From positions 1 to 25,096 of the forward strand of contig SFPR01000024.1 of NCBI GenBank assembly GCA_004551865.1: DNA of 25,096 bases, read 5' to 3'. Every line of letters begins with the position of its first letter. The stretch's first letter is position 1. Position numbers and translations under genes: made by a program. The notes under the pieces are model-generated. The model was not told the origin of the DNA, made no database searches, and saw only the letters and a program-made list of their open reading frames with translations. This DNA is from Bacteroidales bacterium (lineage in GTDB: Bacteria; Bacteroidota; Bacteroidia; Bacteroidales; P3). Shown here one piece after another: positions 23,895 to 25,096 of this stretch.

Positions 23895-24010
23895 CGCTCG
23901 TTTTTGATGTTTGATTTTGCAAAACAGCTCCCGATAGCAGCCGATTTATTCGGTTTTTGAGCCGAATTGAGCAAATGGAGAGCCGATTTTGGTGAAAAAT
24001 AATCGTCTGT
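23895..24010. repeat. Phased array 3, degenerate
   Basis: GCCGAT or GCCGAA starts at 23940, 23961 and 23982, exactly 21 bp apart. TCG trinucleotides fall in the same phase at 23898 and 24003, and GCA at 23919. Only half of the AAWCGSCGWTTT motif (CGWTTT-like) is kept. It fills the gap between cutC and the tRNA promoter. Membership of the same repeat family is inferred from spacing and partial motif. Confidence 0.5.
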
Positions 24011-24056
24011 TTATCAGTTTATTTTGTAAAATCTTCAAAGAAAATTGCCGAAATAT

Positions 24057-24088
24057 TTGGCGGATATTGTTTTTTGCTGTACCTTTGC
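24057..24088 (+). promoter_or_regulatory. Promoter of tRNA-Asn
   Basis: TTG (24057-24059) is followed after 20 bases by TACCTTTGC (24080-24088), an excellent Bacteroidota match. It is 30 bases upstream of the mature tRNA. Confidence 0.85.
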
Positions 24089-24117
24089 ACTCGCTTTCAT
24101 AAGGAAAAATGTTGGAT

Positions 24118-24191
24118 GCCTCCTTAGCTCAGTTGGTTAGAGCACATGACTGTTAATCATGGGGTCTTAGGTTCAAGTCCTAAAGGGGGCG
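24118..24191 (+). tRNA. tRNA-Asn (GTT anticodon)
   Basis: A complete cloverleaf. The acceptor GCCTCCT pairs with AGGGGGC (24184-24190, one G-T pair), with discriminator G at 24191. The anticodon stem CATGA/TCATG encloses CTGTTAA, giving anticodon GTT. The T arm TTAGG/CCTAA encloses TTCAAGT. CCA is not encoded. Confidence 0.95.
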
Positions 24192-24222
24192 CAAATAGCT
24201 AAAGAATAAAATTTTCATTCGA

Positions 24223-24254
24223 GGGTTGCCCGGCCGGGCGACCCTTCCTTTTTT
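24223..24254 (+). terminator. Strong intrinsic terminator after tRNA-Asn
   Basis: GGGTTGCCCGG (24223-24233) pairs with CCGGGCGACCC (24234-24244) with one G-T pair, followed by TTCCTTTTTT. The innermost bases must open to form the loop. It lies about 30 bases after the tRNA. Confidence 0.88.
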
Positions 24255-24312
24255 ATATGCTTGCGATAAGACAATCAAGAAAGTGTTTTAGTTCGGATTT
24301 GAGGTATTCTCG

Positions 24313-24347
24313 GGCTTCAGTAGAAAATTAGGCTCAGTAGAAAATTA
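24313..24347. repeat. Short tandem duplication with CAGTAGAAAATTA
   Basis: GGCTTCAGTAGAAAATTA (24313-24330) is followed directly by GGCTCAGTAGAAAATTA (24331-24347). It lies between the tRNA terminator and the transposase relic. The rest of 24255-24417 holds no gene that I can see; one end of the IS may be in it, but no terminal repeat could be fixed. Confidence 0.7.
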
Positions 24348-24417
24348 GTGGGATAAGCGAATAGTTTTGTCTTGGAGGAATGAACAATATCATTAACGTG
24401 AGTTCGATGAATATACT

Positions 24418-25096
24418 TTAGAATAAAGTAAGCTGTCTGTCATTTGAAATATCCACGGTCTGTACTCGTATGGTTGGTTTCTTTGGGAATTAGCAGTATG
24501 CAGCTATACCTCCCGGAAGATTGACTAAGAAATTATCAAAGCTTCTATGTCTTGAATGCTCAACTTGTGCAATGTTCTTCAGTTCGTCATTCACAGTTTC
24601 AATGATAGCCCTTTTTCTGAGTAGTAGTTTGTCGGAAACAGACATCAAAGCTCCCTTCATGTTGCTTTTGAGTTTCGTGATAAGCTGAATGCCATCCACA
24701 AAAAGTCTTTCAAACAGATGCTTCCATATATAAATTCGACAAAAGCCTTATATTCAAGAGGTTTGCGGTCGTCAACATCACCGGGCGTTATCATAAAGTT
24801 GAGCAATTCACCCTTCTCATTGCATATCAGATGAAGCTTGAATCCAAAGAACCAGCCCATGGAGCATTTTCCTCTTTGTGCGATACCCTTGAAGGTCTTG
24901 TGAATATGGATTCTCTGGTTTTTGCATACTCGCAGAGGGGTGCTGTCCACAAAGCTGATACCTGTACATTTGCCAAGTAGAACTTTCTTGATGAACACTA
25001 TCAATGGGATAGCAATCTCCCGTTCCAATTCAACAAAACGGTTGTATGATACCACCTCAGGAAACAGATGTCGCATATGCTTGCATACCTCTTCGA
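24418..25096 (-). pseudogene. Decayed IS982-family transposase, 5' part outside window
   Basis: Minus-strand reading from the window edge gives EEVCKHMRHLFPEVV, then GISFVDSTPLRVCKNQR, HKTFKGIAQRGKCSMGWFFG, KLHLICNEKGELLNF and TPGDVDDRKPLEYKAFVEF, typical of IS982 DDE transposases. At about 24730 the frame shifts and a dozen or so residues seem deleted. The other frame continues LFERLFVDGIQLITKLK to VEHSRHRSFDNFLVN and IAAYC, where a TAA interrupts. After it the same frame continues FPKKPTIRVQ to a final stop at 24418-24420. With an internal deletion/frameshift and a nonsense codon it should be inactive. Confidence 0.88.

Overview
The window looks like a chromosomal segment of a Bacteroidota species, most likely order Bacteroidales. 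Several genes are preceded by the Bacteroidota-type promoter (TTG, about 19-21 bases, TAnnTTTG). Exported proteins have signal peptides ending in Ala-Gln. The gene families (choice-of-anchor J/FN3 secreted proteins, DUF4199, GSCFA, YhcG/DUF1016, an IS982-type transposase) are common in that phylum. No species can be named from the sequence.

Layout. (1) Bases 1-6333, minus strand: the first 2111 codons of a giant exported adhesin-like protein made of alternating FN3 and choice-of-anchor J/MAM-like domains; its C terminus is outside the window. (2) Bases 6334-8662: an accessory patch with an AAA/DUF4143 ATPase, flanked by two nearly identical 43-bp direct repeats, a decayed fragment of a second DUF4143 ATPase, and an array of short GC-core palindromes. 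(3) Bases 8663-14059, plus strand: a tight seven-gene run of two DUF4199 membrane proteins, a GT2 glycosyltransferase, gmhA, gmhB, a MORN-repeat exported protein and an mnmA-type thiouridylase. A thioredoxin-fold protein faces it on the minus strand. (4) Bases 14587-18002: an island with a truncated YhcG nuclease and a four-gene minus-strand operon encoding a macro-like protein, a PD-(D/E)XK-like nuclease, a second putative nuclease and a HAD phosphatase of the RNA-repair type. (5) Bases 18040-18221: the longest array of the GC-core palindromes, spaced 21-22 bp apart. (6) Bases 18284-21756: envelope genes, namely a NlpC/P60 lipoprotein and rfbD on the minus strand, diverging from an O-antigen-ligase-like polymerase fused to a TPR-like tail. 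(7) Bases 21832-23890: a tiny acidic lipoprotein with its own promoter and terminator, then overlapping GSCFA and cutC genes. (8) Bases 23895-25096: a third, weaker phased array, tRNA-Asn with promoter and terminator, and a decayed IS982-family transposase running off the edge.

How the parts relate. Regions 3 and 6 point to surface glycan synthesis: heptose phosphate formation, polyprenyl-type glycosyl transfer, dTDP-rhamnose and O-antigen ligation or polymerisation. Region 4 looks like a conflict or RNA-repair cassette beside degraded nuclease debris. The two most unusual signals are the macro/nuclease/nuclease/HAD operon and the AAWCGSCGWTTT arrays, whose units repeat every two helical turns in two intergenic regions, with a weaker relative in a third.
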